Source of the DNA: Flavobacterium sp. 140616W15
GTDB taxonomy: Bacteria; Bacteroidota; Bacteroidia; Flavobacteriales; Flavobacteriaceae
Assembly (NCBI RefSeq): GCF_003668995.1
Contig: NZ_CP033068.1
Coordinates: 992,001 to 1,056,000 of the forward strand
Direction of reading: 5' to 3'
DNA length: 64,000 bases
The position numbers were made by a program, and so were the translations under genes. Positions 24,999 through 34,693 of this stretch are shown one piece after another (within the stretch, counting starts at the first letter, position 1; each line of letters begins with the position of its first letter). The notes beneath the pieces were generated by a model. That model was not told the DNA's origin and did no database searches. It was given only the letters and a program-made list of their open reading frames with translations.

Positions 24999-26525
24999 AT
25001 GAAGCAGTATTTTAACTTATTTGATTTTACACAAAAAGTAAATTATAAAACAGAAATCCTGGCAGGTTTAACTGTGGCAATGACTATGATTCCCGAATCA
25101 CTTTCGTTTGCTATACTTGCTGGTTTTCCTCCCTTGGTTGGTTTATATGCTGCATTTATCATGGGATTGATTACGGCAGTTTTTGGTGGACGCCCAGGAA
25201 TGGTTTCGGGTGGAGCAGGAGCAACGGTGATTGTATTGATTGCTTTGATGAATTCTCATGGTTTGGAATATGTTTTTGCTGCTGTAGCTTTAGCTGGAGT
25301 TTTGCAAATTTTGGTAGGTTTTTTTAAGTGGGGAAAATTTATTCGGTTGGTTCCTCAACCTGTAATGTATGGTTTTGTAAATGGTTTGGCTGTTGTGATT
25401 TTTATGTCGCAACTAAAACAATTTAAAACTGTTGTTAATGGGGAAGCTGTTTGGCTTTCGGGAAGTCCTATGTTTATTATGTTGGGACTGGTTGCTTTAA
25501 CGGTAGCTATCGTAATTTTGTTTCCCAAAGTAACTAAAGCTATTCCAGCTTCGTTAGTAGCTATTATTGTGGTCTTTGGTTTGGTTCTGGGTTTAGGTAT
25601 TCAGACAAAAACAGTCGCAGATATTGCTTCGATAAGCGGTGGTTTCCCTTCTTTTCATTTGCCTAATATTAATTGGAATTTTGAAACCTTACAATTAATA
25701 TTCCCATATTCTTTGATTATGGCTTCTGTAGGTTTAACAGAAGGCTTACTGACATTAAACTTGGTTGATGAGCTTACGGGAACTAAAGGAAACGGAAATC
25801 GCGAATGTATTGCTCAAGGGAGCGCCAATATTGTAAATGGATTTTTCTTCGGGATGGGTGGCTGTCCAATGATTGCTCAAACGCTGGTGAATATTTCAGC
25901 AGGTTCCAGAGCTCGTTTATCGGGTATTATTGCGTCATTAACTATTCTTGTTATAATCTTGTTTGGAGCTCCTGTAATAGAAAAATTACCTATGGCTGCT
26001 TTGGTTGGTGTCATGTTTATGGTTGCGATAGGAACGTTTGAATGGGCTAGTTTTAGAATCATTAATAAAATGCCTAAACATGATATCTTTGTCGGAATTG
26101 TGGTAGCTGTGATTACTATTTTTATGCACAATCTAGCCTTGGCTGTTTTGATAGGTGTTGTTATTTCGGCATTGGTTTTTGCTTGGGAAAGCGCCAAACG
26201 CATTCGTGCCAGAAAATATATTGATGATAATGGAGTTAAACATTACGAGATATTTGGGCCTCTTTTTTTTGGTTCTGCAATGGCATTCATGGAGAAATTT
26301 GATGTTAATGAGGATCCTGATGAGGTAATTATAGATTTTAAAGAAAGTAAAATTGTTGATATGAGCGCTATTGATGCTGTAAATAAAATTACGGAGCGCT
26401 ATGCTAAAGTAAATAAAACGGTTCGTTTGTATCATTTAAGCGAAGACTGTAGATTATTGCTTAAAAACGCTGCTATTATTGTTGATATTGTAGATGATCC
26501 TACTTATAAAATTGCTACTGATTAG
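24999..26525 (+). CDS. SulP-family inorganic anion transporter with STAS domain
   Basis: This 508-residue inner-membrane protein has about 10 to 12 transmembrane segments (residues about 20-400), with GLTVAMTMIPESLSFAILAG and GLYAAFIMGLITAVFGGRPGM typical of SulP permeases. A C-terminal cytosolic STAS domain follows (from about residue 430, IIDFKESKIVDMSAIDAV). Members move sulfate, bicarbonate or other anions with Na+ or H+; the substrate here is not readable. It is monocistronic, with a leader hairpin upstream and a strong terminator downstream. Confidence 0.95.
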   Translation: MKQYFNLFDFTQKVNYKTEILAGLTVAMTMIPESLSFAILAGFPPLVGLYAAFIMGLITAVFGGRPGMVSGGAGATVIVLIALMNSHGLEYVFAAVALAGVLQILVGFFKWGKFIRLVPQPVMYGFVNGLAVVIFMSQLKQFKTVVNGEAVWLSGSPMFIMLGLVALTVAIVILFPKVTKAIPASLVAIIVVFGLVLGLGIQTKTVADIASISGGFPSFHLPNINWNFETLQLIFPYSLIMASVGLTEGLLTLNLVDELTGTKGNGNRECIAQGSANIVNGFFFGMGGCPMIAQTLVNISAGSRARLSGIIASLTILVIILFGAPVIEKLPMAALVGVMFMVAIGTFEWASFRIINKMPKHDIFVGIVVAVITIFMHNLALAVLIGVVISALVFAWESAKRIRARKYIDDNGVKHYEIFGPLFFGSAMAFMEKFDVNEDPDEVIIDFKESKIVDMSAIDAVNKITERYAKVNKTVRLYHLSEDCRLLLKNAAIIVDIVDDPTYKIATD

Positions 26526-26553
26526 AGATTAGAAATGACTTATCAGTACTAAT

Positions 26554-26591
26554 AAAATAGGGAATCTCATTGTTTTGAGATTCCCTATTTT
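26554..26591 (+). terminator. Terminator after SulP (shared with the facing gene)
   Basis: A 16-bp stem (26554-26569 with 26576-26591) includes TAGGGAATCTCA. It ends in TTTT on the plus strand and in the matching run on the minus strand. It abuts the stop of the minus-strand lipoprotein gene at 26595, so it probably serves both genes. Confidence 0.85.
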
Positions 26592-26594
26592 GTT

Positions 26595-27203
26595 TTAAAT
26601 GCTTTTTATAATTAAGTCTGCTATTTTTACTTCTCCATTGGTTATAAATCCTAGTTTTCCGTGTAGGTTTAAGTTGCTTTTTTCGATAGAACATTCTAAT
26701 GTAGTAGTATCATCTACAGAAAAGGACAATTGATTGTTTGATAATTTAATTTTTATCGAATACCAATGGTTGTTTTCAAGTTTCATTGGCTTAGAAAATA
26801 AAGTTGGCCCACCTCGATCACCGTATTTGTTACTATTTTCGACGTATTTACCTCTACCAATAATTATATTCTGATTTATTTGATAAAGATAGGTTCGGAT
26901 GTATTTCTCATGATCTAAATTTAGCATTATTTCAAATAGGGACTCTTTTGTCATATTAGCTTTAAAACTTATTTCATAATTTTTAGGGAGCTGTTTTTTA
27001 GATACTATTGTAGCCCATGCCATAGGACCTCCTTTGCCAATTAAAGTGTCATTTTGCAATAACCATTTTTCTGAATCTGGTTTCCAATGTGATTTGAGTT
27101 TGTGTTTGGCTAATTGGTATTCTTTTTTTGGTGTTGAAATAGTGGTATTACAGGAGTTTATTAATAAAGTTAATAGAAGTAATAGGATGTATTTAAGTTT
27201 CAT
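26595..27203 (-). CDS. Lipoprotein with DUF1080/LamG-like jelly-roll domain
   Basis: This 202-residue protein has a lipobox LLINSC (Cys about 18). The mature part reads as a concanavalin-like beta sandwich. WLLQNDTLIGKGGPMAWATIV, then KNYEISFKAN, then HWYSIKIKLSNNQLSFSVDD and a closing GKLGFITNGEVKIADLIIK, is the order seen in DUF1080-type glycan-binding or keto-sugar hydrolase domains. No catalytic residues are identified. It is probably a surface or periplasmic carbohydrate-binding protein, with moderate certainty. Confidence 0.65.
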   Translation of the reverse strand: MKLKYILLLLLTLLINSCNTTISTPKKEYQLAKHKLKSHWKPDSEKWLLQNDTLIGKGGPMAWATIVSKKQLPKNYEISFKANMTKESLFEIMLNLDHEKYIRTYLYQINQNIIIGRGKYVENSNKYGDRGGPTLFSKPMKLENNHWYSIKIKLSNNQLSFSVDDTTTLECSIEKSNLNLHGKLGFITNGEVKIADLIIKSI

Positions 27204-27373
27204 CTGTGATTAGTTTTCTTTTGAGGCATATAGTATTCTTAACCCGTTTTGCGTAATTCAAAACTATATAATTTGACGTAGATTAGACAGATTTGTTATC
27301 ATGAAGACGCGAATTTATACAGATTTTTGAGATTCTATAGTATAAGACCGTTTTGATGAATGTCTGTTTGTAA

Positions 27374-28615
27374 TTATGATTTCGAACGTATTATTTTTCC
27401 GTTTGATCCAGTTTCTGATGGAATCAATTCGAATATTGAGGTAGGAGTAAGTCCAGCTTCAATACGATGTGAAACATATAAGATAGTCATATTTGTTTCT
27501 TTAACCAAAAGGTTAACGAGTTCAATAACTAAGGCTACATTTTCATCATCAAGACCTTCTACAGGTTCATCTAAAATGACTAAAGGAGGATGTTTTAAAA
27601 CAGCTCTCACTATTAATGCAACTCGTTGTTGTCCGATAGAAAGCTGTGTAAATGTTTTGTCTTTTAAATGACTCATTTTAATTACATCAAGCCATTGCGA
27701 TACGATTTGCTTTTGTAATGAAGTTGGTTCAGTGTATAAGCCAATCGAATCAAAAAAACCAGATAGAATCATGTGTTCCAGACTGTGTTTTTTCTGAAAT
27801 AAATCGGTCATAGAAGTCGAAAAATAACCGATTCTTTTTTTGATGTCCCAAATGCTTTCTCCACTGCCTTTTTTATTTCCGAAAAGGAATAACTCTTGTC
27901 CGTACCCTTTTGGATTATCCCCAGATATTAATGATAGGATAGTGCTCTTTCCTGAGCCATTTGGTCCGATAAGTTGCCAAAATTCATTCTTTTTAATTGT
28001 CCATGTAATTGCATTAACGATTTTTCTTTCGTCATAACTTACCGAAACTTCATTCATATGAATTAATACTTCTTCATCGTAATCTGTTGGTTCAGCTGGT
28101 TTTGGAATAGTAACTTTTACTGAATTTGATTTCGTTTGAGTGCTTTTTATTTCGTTTAAAACAAATGTATTGTCTGTAATTTGAGCTTTGTTATGAATGA
28201 AAGGGAATAAATCGGCTGCTCGATTTACCAATTGAATGATTCGAACGGATTTAGCCAATTGTTCCAGCGAATCTGCCAATGTAATTCGTGAGGCATGATC
28301 CAGATGATCGAGCGGGTTATCGAAAATAATATAATCAGGGTTTTGCTTAACACAATAATTCAAAAACTCTTTTTTTCGTTCGCCTGAGGAGAATGTTCTT
28401 AGTTTTCGTTTTGATTCTGCTACAGCTTCTATAACATCATATTGGTATTCTTTTTCGATGAATTTATCTATTGCAATATCCGAAAACAGAATCCCGTTTA
28501 GAGAGTTAAAAGTGGCTAATTCACCTTCTGCATTTCCATCGAGTACAGTATCAATAAAAGCTTTTTTATTAACAGTATTGGATAAAAGTATGTCCCAATG
28601 TTCAATTGTATTCAT
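27374..28615 (-). CDS. Tandem ABC ATPase with degenerate N-terminal half (ModF-like)
   Basis: This is a 413-residue soluble protein with two ABC modules. The C-terminal module is complete: GPNGSGKSTI (Walker A, about residue 220), LSIGQQRVALI (signature) and LVILDEPVEGLDDENV (Walker B). The N-terminal module has a signature-like FSSGERKKEF and a Walker B-like YIIFDNPLDHLDH, but I see no Walker A. The layout matches ModF/PhrA-type proteins, which lack membrane domains. Transport is therefore not implied. It is the last gene of an operon with a sulfurtransferase and DUF1398, separated by 18 bases. Confidence 0.85.
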   Translation of the reverse strand: MNTIEHWDILLSNTVNKKAFIDTVLDGNAEGELATFNSLNGILFSDIAIDKFIEKEYQYDVIEAVAESKRKLRTFSSGERKKEFLNYCVKQNPDYIIFDNPLDHLDHASRITLADSLEQLAKSVRIIQLVNRAADLFPFIHNKAQITDNTFVLNEIKSTQTKSNSVKVTIPKPAEPTDYDEEVLIHMNEVSVSYDERKIVNAITWTIKKNEFWQLIGPNGSGKSTILSLISGDNPKGYGQELFLFGNKKGSGESIWDIKKRIGYFSTSMTDLFQKKHSLEHMILSGFFDSIGLYTEPTSLQKQIVSQWLDVIKMSHLKDKTFTQLSIGQQRVALIVRAVLKHPPLVILDEPVEGLDDENVALVIELVNLLVKETNMTILYVSHRIEAGLTPTSIFELIPSETGSNGKIIRSKS

Positions 28616-28633
28616 TTGCGCAATTTAAGAAAT

Positions 28634-29488
28634 CTATTTTGTTTGTGCAGTAATCATCGGTCGATTATTTCTGGACCATTCGCTCCAAGAGCCTACATAA
28701 AGTTTTGGGATTGGTAATCCTGCATAATCAAAAGCAAGTAAAGTATGGCAGGCTGTTACACCTGAGCCACAATGCACAATTACATTTTCGGATTTGGTAT
28801 TACCTATTGCATCTTGGTATTTTATATTTAAGGCCTCTGGAGATAAATAGGAGCCATCTTCATTTAAATTACTGCTAAATGGAATATTGATAGCACCAGG
28901 GATATGTCCTGCTATTAAATCGATTGGTTCAGTTAAGCCATTAAAACGGTCTTTATCTCTTACATCAATGATTATAGTGTCAGAATTATTACTTGCTATA
29001 TCAATTTCGGTAATATCTGTTTGAGCTAATTTCCATTCCGTGATAGGATATAATATTGTACTTATAAAAGTCTCAACTCCTGAATTCATTGGGAAACCTG
29101 CGTTGATGGCTGTTTGTAATCCGCCATTTACAACTTGTATTTTTTCATGACCAATTGCTCTTAACATCCACCAAAAGCGGGCAGCAGCATTTGAGCCATT
29201 TTTGTCATCATATACAATTACATGGCTTGATGGTGTTATACCAAGTTTTGATAATACTTCTGAAAATTTTTGGTAAGAAGGTAAAGGATGTCTTCCACCG
29301 ATTGCTGCATCCGGAGAAATAGTGGCTAAGTCATGATTTAAATCAACATATCGAGCACCTTCTAAATGTGATGTAATGTAGTTTTCTTTGGCATTAATTC
29401 CTGCTCGTGCATCTATGATTACAATTTCTGATCTTTGTAATGTTATTAGCTCTTCAGGACTTATGATTGGAGACAATAGCTTTGACAT
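28634..29488 (-). CDS. Sulfurtransferase (rhodanese tandem, SseA-like)
   Basis: This 284-residue protein has two rhodanese domains. The C-terminal active-site loop HCGSGVTACHTLLA carries the catalytic Cys in CGSGVT, a loop typical of 3-mercaptopyruvate sulfurtransferases, and the N-terminal domain is inactive. The conserved GSWSEWSRNNRP near the end also fits. It moves sulfane sulfur to thiol acceptors or cyanide in the cytosol. It lies 25 bases after DUF1398 and 18 before the ABC ATPase. Confidence 0.92.
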   Translation of the reverse strand: MSKLLSPIISPEELITLQRSEIVIIDARAGINAKENYITSHLEGARYVDLNHDLATISPDAAIGGRHPLPSYQKFSEVLSKLGITPSSHVIVYDDKNGSNAAARFWWMLRAIGHEKIQVVNGGLQTAINAGFPMNSGVETFISTILYPITEWKLAQTDITEIDIASNNSDTIIIDVRDKDRFNGLTEPIDLIAGHIPGAINIPFSSNLNEDGSYLSPEALNIKYQDAIGNTKSENVIVHCGSGVTACHTLLAFDYAGLPIPKLYVGSWSEWSRNNRPMITAQTK

Positions 29489-29513
29489 TTTTTATGGATT
29501 AACAATTGGAAAT

Positions 29514-29903
29514 TTATTCTGAAATCTTCTCAATCACTATTTCGTTTCCAGATTTATCATAGTAAGTACAAGTCATCTCGATAATATCAACTCTCCATTT
29601 AGCTATCCCGCATTGACCTGCTTGGTTGCAAAATGTTATATAATCAGTTTGTCCATCCTGATGTTGTAAGAGGTATTCTAAGAAAAGCTCTTTATTGACA
29701 GCTGAAGTTACTTTAATTTCATCGTATTTGTCAGTAGTAGCAACTCTGTAATTATTAACGCCATAATATTCTACTGTACCATCTTTTACATTGGTGTCAT
29801 ATCCTTTTACACCTAGAATTATTAAATCTTGAATGTAATTTGGAAAATCGGCTCCGGTTTTTACTTTTGAGTGTGCTTCTTTAATTTGCTCTATTGTAAA
29901 CAT
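29514..29903 (-). CDS. DUF1398 family protein
   Basis: This 129-residue soluble protein resembles the DUF1398 family, with a start of FTIEQIKEAHSKVKTGADFPNYIQDL and GVKGYDTNVKDGTVEYYG. The conserved FCNQAGQCGIAKWRVD near the C-terminus has two Cys residues. No function is known. It is the first gene of the operon leading into the sulfurtransferase. Confidence 0.8.
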   Translation of the reverse strand: MFTIEQIKEAHSKVKTGADFPNYIQDLIILGVKGYDTNVKDGTVEYYGVNNYRVATTDKYDEIKVTSAVNKELFLEYLLQHQDGQTDYITFCNQAGQCGIAKWRVDIIEMTCTYYDKSGNEIVIEKISE

Positions 29904-30148
29904 ATTGATTTGTGCTAGGGTTAAAAATATTTATTGATTCAAAAATACGATTAATGCCTGTATATTTTCTTTTATGTAAGTAAAAAAATAGAATAGATAA
30001 AAAATGTTTTATAACCTTTTTAAGGAGAGTAAAGTTATGAAAATAGTGCAGTTTAACTGGTAATGAGGTATTTGGGAAAGATTATTTCTATTAATAAGAA
30101 AAATGTACTTAAATTTACTGTAGAATGTTGTAAGTCAAAACTAGCATT

Positions 30149-30847
30149 ATGAAAAACACATTACTATTACTTTTACTTCTATTTACAGTTTCTACATTTG
30201 CTCAAGAAGTTAATACATTTGATTTTGCAGTTATAAACTCTACTTTAATATCTCCAAATATTGATCTCGATAAAGGGAGGAGTGTTGTTGCTGGGAATGA
30301 AAATCAATACGCAACTTATTTTCAGTATGCTTTTAGAATAGCTGCTGACGATATTATTCTAGGAGCTGGAATTAATAAATCAGAAATCGATAGAACTTAT
30401 ATAGGTTATATTGGTAAAATTTGTGAAAATTTCAGAGCAACAATTTCAGTTGGTTATTTAGAATCACGCAGTGGTTATTATGGAACGTATACAGGGTTAA
30501 GCGTTTCCTGGCATCTAAGTGATAATAATTTTATTGGAGGAAGTTTACAAAATTTGCATTCTGTAGCTGATACTTACAAAACAGATGAAAGTTTTGATTA
30601 TTATAATAAATTGGCTCCAAAAATATTTGCTAGCTATGAAGTTTTACCTAGAATAATTGTTTTTGGACAATTGAGCAGCAGGGTTAATGATATTGCGTTA
30701 AAATATCAGTTAAGTAATTTCTCTTTTGGAGGATTTTATTCGGGACATGGGGTTGAGGGCGTTTTTGGCACTTATACTATCGCAAGATTTGCTGTTTCTT
30801 GTAGTACCACTTTTGATAAGGTAAATTTTGGACTAAAGTTTCAGTAA
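30149..30847 (+). CDS. Hypothetical exported protein, possible outer-membrane barrel
   Basis: The protein has 232 residues and a signal peptide (MKNTLLLLLLLFTVSTFAQE). The mature part shows alternating hydrophobic residues with many Tyr, Gly and Ser (for example ATISVGYLESRSGYYGTYTG). It ends in a Phe-containing strand (VNFGLKFQ), which is the usual last strand of an outer-membrane barrel. The function is unknown. It is a single gene, converging on the MscS channel gene with a gap of only three bases. Confidence 0.6.
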   Translation: MKNTLLLLLLLFTVSTFAQEVNTFDFAVINSTLISPNIDLDKGRSVVAGNENQYATYFQYAFRIAADDIILGAGINKSEIDRTYIGYIGKICENFRATISVGYLESRSGYYGTYTGLSVSWHLSDNNFIGGSLQNLHSVADTYKTDESFDYYNKLAPKIFASYEVLPRIIVFGQLSSRVNDIALKYQLSNFSFGGFYSGHGVEGVFGTYTIARFAVSCSTTFDKVNFGLKFQ

Positions 30848-30850
30848 AAT

Positions 30851-31693
30851 TTAATCTTCTTTTTTTAGTGTAATGACTTGTTGCGGAAATGGGATTTCTA
30901 TTTTTTCAGCATCAAATCTCTTTTTTATACTGTGTAATAGATCACAATACATAATAAAACCATCGGTTGCATCTTTGGCCCAAGCCCAAACCTTTAAATT
31001 CACACTTGAATCTTTAAGTGCTACAACTCTTGCTATAACAAGTGGTGTATTATTCTTTTTGTTTGCAGCAGTTCGTGTATCAATAAATAAAGGATGCTTA
31101 GCCACTTCTTCTTTCATTATTTCTAATGCTTTATCGATATCTGAATCATAACCAATACCAATTTCGATTATTTTACAGCATTTAGAGTCATTCATATTTG
31201 TATTTAGAATAATCTGATTGCTTATAACGGAATTCGGAATAATAATGCGGTTGTTCTCCATGTCTTTTAGGACAACTTGCCTTAAATTAATATCTTCAAC
31301 AATACCACTAAAATTATTGATGGTGATTTTATCATTTATTCTGAAAGGTTTAAAAATCACCAAGAAAATTCCGCTCATAATGTTACTTAGTGCTTGTTGA
31401 GAAGCAAGACCAGCAATGACTGAAATTACTCCTGCACCAGCAAGTAATGAATGTCCGATAACTTTAAATTCTGGAATCTGAATTAAAGCAAAAGCAATTC
31501 CTAAGATATAGATTATGGTAATGACTAAATGCTTTAAGAATTTATATCCTGTACTATCAAAATCATTAATATCTAATCTGCGGCGAATAAAGCGCATAAA
31601 AAGCTTGTCGATAATAGTAGCTAATACGATCGTTATAATTAGTATTATTAAAATAGCAACAATTAATCTAAAGTCTTTTAAAAGGTTTATCAT
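30851..31693 (-). CDS. MscS-family mechanosensitive ion channel
   Basis: This 280-residue protein has three predicted transmembrane segments in residues about 5-105. They are followed by the MscS pore helix and beta domain (GLASQQALSNIMSGIFLVIFKPFRINDKI). A C-terminal alpha/beta vestibule follows. The overall size fits the E. coli MscS type. It opens under membrane tension to release solutes during osmotic downshock. Start and stop are isolated from neighbours. Confidence 0.93.
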   Translation of the reverse strand: MINLLKDFRLIVAILIILIITIVLATIIDKLFMRFIRRRLDINDFDSTGYKFLKHLVITIIYILGIAFALIQIPEFKVIGHSLLAGAGVISVIAGLASQQALSNIMSGIFLVIFKPFRINDKITINNFSGIVEDINLRQVVLKDMENNRIIIPNSVISNQIILNTNMNDSKCCKIIEIGIGYDSDIDKALEIMKEEVAKHPLFIDTRTAANKKNNTPLVIARVVALKDSSVNLKVWAWAKDATDGFIMYCDLLHSIKKRFDAEKIEIPFPQQVITLKKED

Positions 31694-31763
31694 TTTTGAG
31701 TGTACTATTGATTTTTAAAATTAAGTTATTTGTTTATGGTTTGTATAGTTACGTTATTGTTTA

Positions 31764-31836
31764 TTCTCGCAAAGGTTCGGAGACGCAAAGAATACTGATT
31801 CTTAAGAAAAACTGCGGCTTTGCGATTTTGCGAGAA
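31764..31836. repeat. Inverted GCAAAG dyad repeat
   Basis: TTCTCGCAAA at 31764 pairs with TTTGCGAGAA ending at 31836. Inner GCAAAG words add to the stem. It is similar to the dyad at 18276-18396. It lies upstream of MscS and downstream of the SnoaL-type gene. Confidence 0.6.
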
Positions 31837-31891
31837 AATTTAAAAATAAAACTGAAAATTGCTTTTTCTGATGCAATGCTTCAAAATAGTT

Positions 31892-32341
31892 TTATTCTTG
31901 TTCTTCGAAATTGTCGTAGTAAGTAAAATCCTTTGTTATCAATCCGTTTTCGATAGTAAAGATGGTACATATAGGTAATTCGAAAGTTGAATCATCTTCG
32001 GCTGTTCCGCTAGAAACAAACTCAACAATTACGTGGTTTTCTCCTGATGGATATATTTGAATTACTTTATCTTTTAAATCGGGGAAGATTTGGTTTAACT
32101 CGCTGTATTTTTTTTCTATTTCGGCACGGGTTTGTTTTACGATTCCAGGCCCTAAAGAAGGGTCTTTAAACTCGGCAGTTGGAATATACATTTCGGACAT
32201 TTTTTTCCAATCGTGATTGTTGAAATGCGTAAAATACTGTTTGACTAATTCGGTGTTTTTAGAATCCATATTTTGTGGGTTTTGGTTGTTACATGATATT
32301 AATGATACAATTGTTATTAGAACGACTATTACTTTTTTCAT
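31892..32341 (-). CDS. SnoaL-like (NTF2-fold) lipoprotein
   Basis: This 149-residue protein has a lipoprotein leader (VIVVLITIVSLISC). The mature domain has an NTF2/SnoaL pattern: a helix (TELVKQYFTHFNNHDWKKMSEMY), then PTAEFKDPSLG, and strands ending in ENGLITKDFTYYDN. Such domains serve as small-molecule binding or isomerase folds. The specific role is not visible. It stands alone. Confidence 0.8.
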   Translation of the reverse strand: MKKVIVVLITIVSLISCNNQNPQNMDSKNTELVKQYFTHFNNHDWKKMSEMYIPTAEFKDPSLGPGIVKQTRAEIEKKYSELNQIFPDLKDKVIQIYPSGENHVIVEFVSSGTAEDDSTFELPICTIFTIENGLITKDFTYYDNFEEQE

Positions 32342-32443
32342 AATTATGTTTTTTTAAATTGTTATTATTTTACAAAGAACCTTATTAATAATTCCACACA
32401 AAATATGGACTTACCTATGCATATTGATGAGGTATTACTGGGG

Positions 32444-32881
32444 TTATAGACCTACAAAGTCTTCACTTTTTGGGAATATACTCAACGCTTCTATTGCAAT
32501 CGCTGGAGTAGGTGAAGCTAGTTTTCTTAGTTTTGTGTCCATCCATGCGCCATCGACAGTAATAGTTGCGCAAAGTTTGTCCTCTTCATTGATAAATTCA
32601 TGTATGATTGACCAGCGTGATCCGTCAGATTTCATCTTTGATGTTTTGGTATGAATGAATATTTTATCAGAAAGTTTTATTTCTTTTCTAAAAATACATT
32701 CTTCTCTAAAGAGCACAGGGCCAAAGTGCTGTTCTTGCATTACTCTTAAAGTCAAGCCTAGTTGTTCTAAAATTTCGATACGATGCTGGGCACCAAAATC
32801 ATAATATGCGCTATGTCGTAAGTGAAAATTAGGGTCTAGATCAGACCAACGGAAAGACAATTCTTTACTAAATGAAACCAT
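32444..32881 (-). CDS. Hotdog-fold acyl-CoA thioesterase
   Basis: This 145-residue protein of the 4HBT/YbgC type has the motif RWSDLDPNFHLRHSAYYDF, with the catalytic Asp in the 'D.D..gHv.n..Y' position. It would hydrolyse acyl-CoA thioesters in the cytosol. The usual His before the second part is replaced by Leu-Arg-His order, so the consensus is slightly changed. It is a single gene. Confidence 0.85.
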   Translation of the reverse strand: MVSFSKELSFRWSDLDPNFHLRHSAYYDFGAQHRIEILEQLGLTLRVMQEQHFGPVLFREECIFRKEIKLSDKIFIHTKTSKMKSDGSRWSIIHEFINEEDKLCATITVDGAWMDTKLRKLASPTPAIAIEALSIFPKSEDFVGL

Positions 32882-33042
32882 TTTAATTCTATTTTATAGT
32901 TATTTTCGATGTATTACAAATAATCAATCGATTATTCGAGAAAATACATTTTTTGAGAATCGAAAATACGAATAAAAATTGGAAAGTTATTGCTAGGTAG
33001 TTAAAGTATGACTAGCATGAATTGATATTGGGATAGCATCGT

Positions 33043-33645
33043 TTAATAAAATTCGGTTGTAAATGGAGTAAAATTCTGTAATTTAGGCAATGGTCGTATT
33101 AGAATTTTCTTTTGAGATCTGGTAGGTTTTTCGTCGCTATCATCGTAACGTTCGGTTGTGCTTACTCGTATTCCGGTTGATAAATTAAAATCAACTGTTC
33201 CCATTGTTCCTTGTCCATCTGAATATGTTTCAGAAAAACCTATTAATTCAAAATTATTATTCTGATAGCGAAATTTATGCTCAAAATTGCCTCTTGTTAA
33301 TTCGTTTTTAATAGTTAAAACACCTTTTTCGATAGTGATATCATAGAAGGATTGTCCATTGTAATATCCATCTTTGCCTTCTGGATATTGTGGGTCAATG
33401 GCCTTTGTTGTTGAGATAATTTCTTTGAAAGCACCGTTGGGATGCGCAAAGAATACGCTTAGTTTATAAGGTGCTTTTTTATCTATAGTATCTTGGGTTA
33501 CTATAACTAAATCATCTAAATTATCTTTATTTAAGTCTCCTGTTGCTTTTTTTATTTGAACAATAAAGTTGTCATTCGAGCTCCTTTTTTGAGCCATTAA
33601 CGATGAAGAAATGAAAATAAAAAGAAGTAGTACTATTTTGTTCAT
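33043..33645 (-). CDS. Exported protein, VCBS/FG-GAP-like (paralogue of 34694-35407)
   Basis: I take the start at 33645 (MNKIVLLL, 200 aa); the upstream in-frame ATG at 33678 precedes the signal peptide and adds nothing. The leader ends at LMAQ. The motif GDLNKDNLDDLVIV, with Asp/Asn spacing like an FG-GAP calcium site, is followed by a beta-rich domain. The same order is found in the gene at 34694-35407, so the two are related. The function is unknown. Confidence 0.7.
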   Translation of the reverse strand: MNKIVLLLFIFISSSLMAQKRSSNDNFIVQIKKATGDLNKDNLDDLVIVTQDTIDKKAPYKLSVFFAHPNGAFKEIISTTKAIDPQYPEGKDGYYNGQSFYDITIEKGVLTIKNELTRGNFEHKFRYQNNNFELIGFSETYSDGQGTMGTVDFNLSTGIRVSTTERYDDSDEKPTRSQKKILIRPLPKLQNFTPFTTEFY

Positions 33646-33845
33646 AATTGATATAGTCTTTTTGATAGGTAGAAACATAGTTTACAAGATACTGAAGAAA
33701 ATAAGATTAATAGCTGTGTTCCCTTTTTTGGGGTATTTAACTGCAAAGTTTACAACGTTTTTTAAAAAAAGATAATTCACAAATAGCACCCTATATGTGT
33801 GCTATTTGTGAATTATGTTAATCGTGTTATAGAATATGTGTTTAT

Positions 33846-34637
33846 TTATGGTTCGTCACACTCAAATGTTACGTTTGTAAATAATTTATTAAATTCTTTC
33901 TCCATTGTACCATCATCGTCCACTCTATAAACTTCTGCATTGGCACAATTCCACCAGCCATATGTCATTATTTCTTGTTTAGCATTTTGTATTCTGTCCT
34001 TAGAGTTGTATTTTTCTAAATGACGTTGCATAAATTTTTCAGGGCTACCATTATTCTTTTTTTGTTTTTCGGCCAGATTATTCCAGGTTTTCAACAGTAA
34101 GATAGTATCATTCGAAATTAATGCTTTTGCATATTCGGTACAGTTTTTAGAGAATCGGTTGTTTAGTAAAACGGAAGGATTGGAATAAGCTTCGATAGCT
34201 ATCTTTTTTAGTTCATATATGTCTTCTAATTCATGTATTTTGTCTGCTTTTACTTTTTCCCAATACGGATTGGTGACAATTTTTTGGTTGTAGGAAGCTT
34301 TTCTTTCGTTGTATTCTGCAGTTAATTCACGAGTTAATTTCTCAGCATCGGTAGCTGAAGTTGGGGTAGTATTTGTGTTTAAATAGGCGCTAGAATGCAT
34401 ACCCCATATATTATATGTGTTTTTTAATTCCTCTTCAGTATATTTTTCAGAATTATATTCACCTGTGTTTGAGCATAATTCAGTATCCCATTTAAAAATG
34501 GCAGTTTTACCATTAGTAGTTTTGTTTTCTGTCGTTGAGGTTGTGGTCTCTTCTTTTCCTTCAGTTTGGTTTTTTTGTTTATCAGAGCAAGATAATAATA
34601 GTATCGAACTCAAGAATACGAATAGGGTTTGTTTCAT
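33846..34637 (-). CDS. Hypothetical lipoprotein (263 aa)
   Basis: The leader ends in a lipobox LLLSCS (Cys about 17), and a Thr/Glu/Lys linker follows (residues about 20-45). The rest is helical with many charged residues, with EYNERKASYNQKIVTNPYWEKVK and a Cys pair near the end. The family is not recognised. It lies between two related exported proteins, with gaps of 200 and 56 bases, so it may be part of the same envelope-protein cluster. Confidence 0.7.
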   Translation of the reverse strand: MKQTLFVFLSSILLLSCSDKQKNQTEGKEETTTSTTENKTTNGKTAIFKWDTELCSNTGEYNSEKYTEEELKNTYNIWGMHSSAYLNTNTTPTSATDAEKLTRELTAEYNERKASYNQKIVTNPYWEKVKADKIHELEDIYELKKIAIEAYSNPSVLLNNRFSKNCTEYAKALISNDTILLLKTWNNLAEKQKKNNGSPEKFMQRHLEKYNSKDRIQNAKQEIMTYGWWNCANAEVYRVDDDGTMEKEFNKLFTNVTFECDEP

Positions 34638-34693
34638 TGGGTAATAATTAAATATAAAACTTGACTTTTAGTAATTCGAATTTAATACTATTT

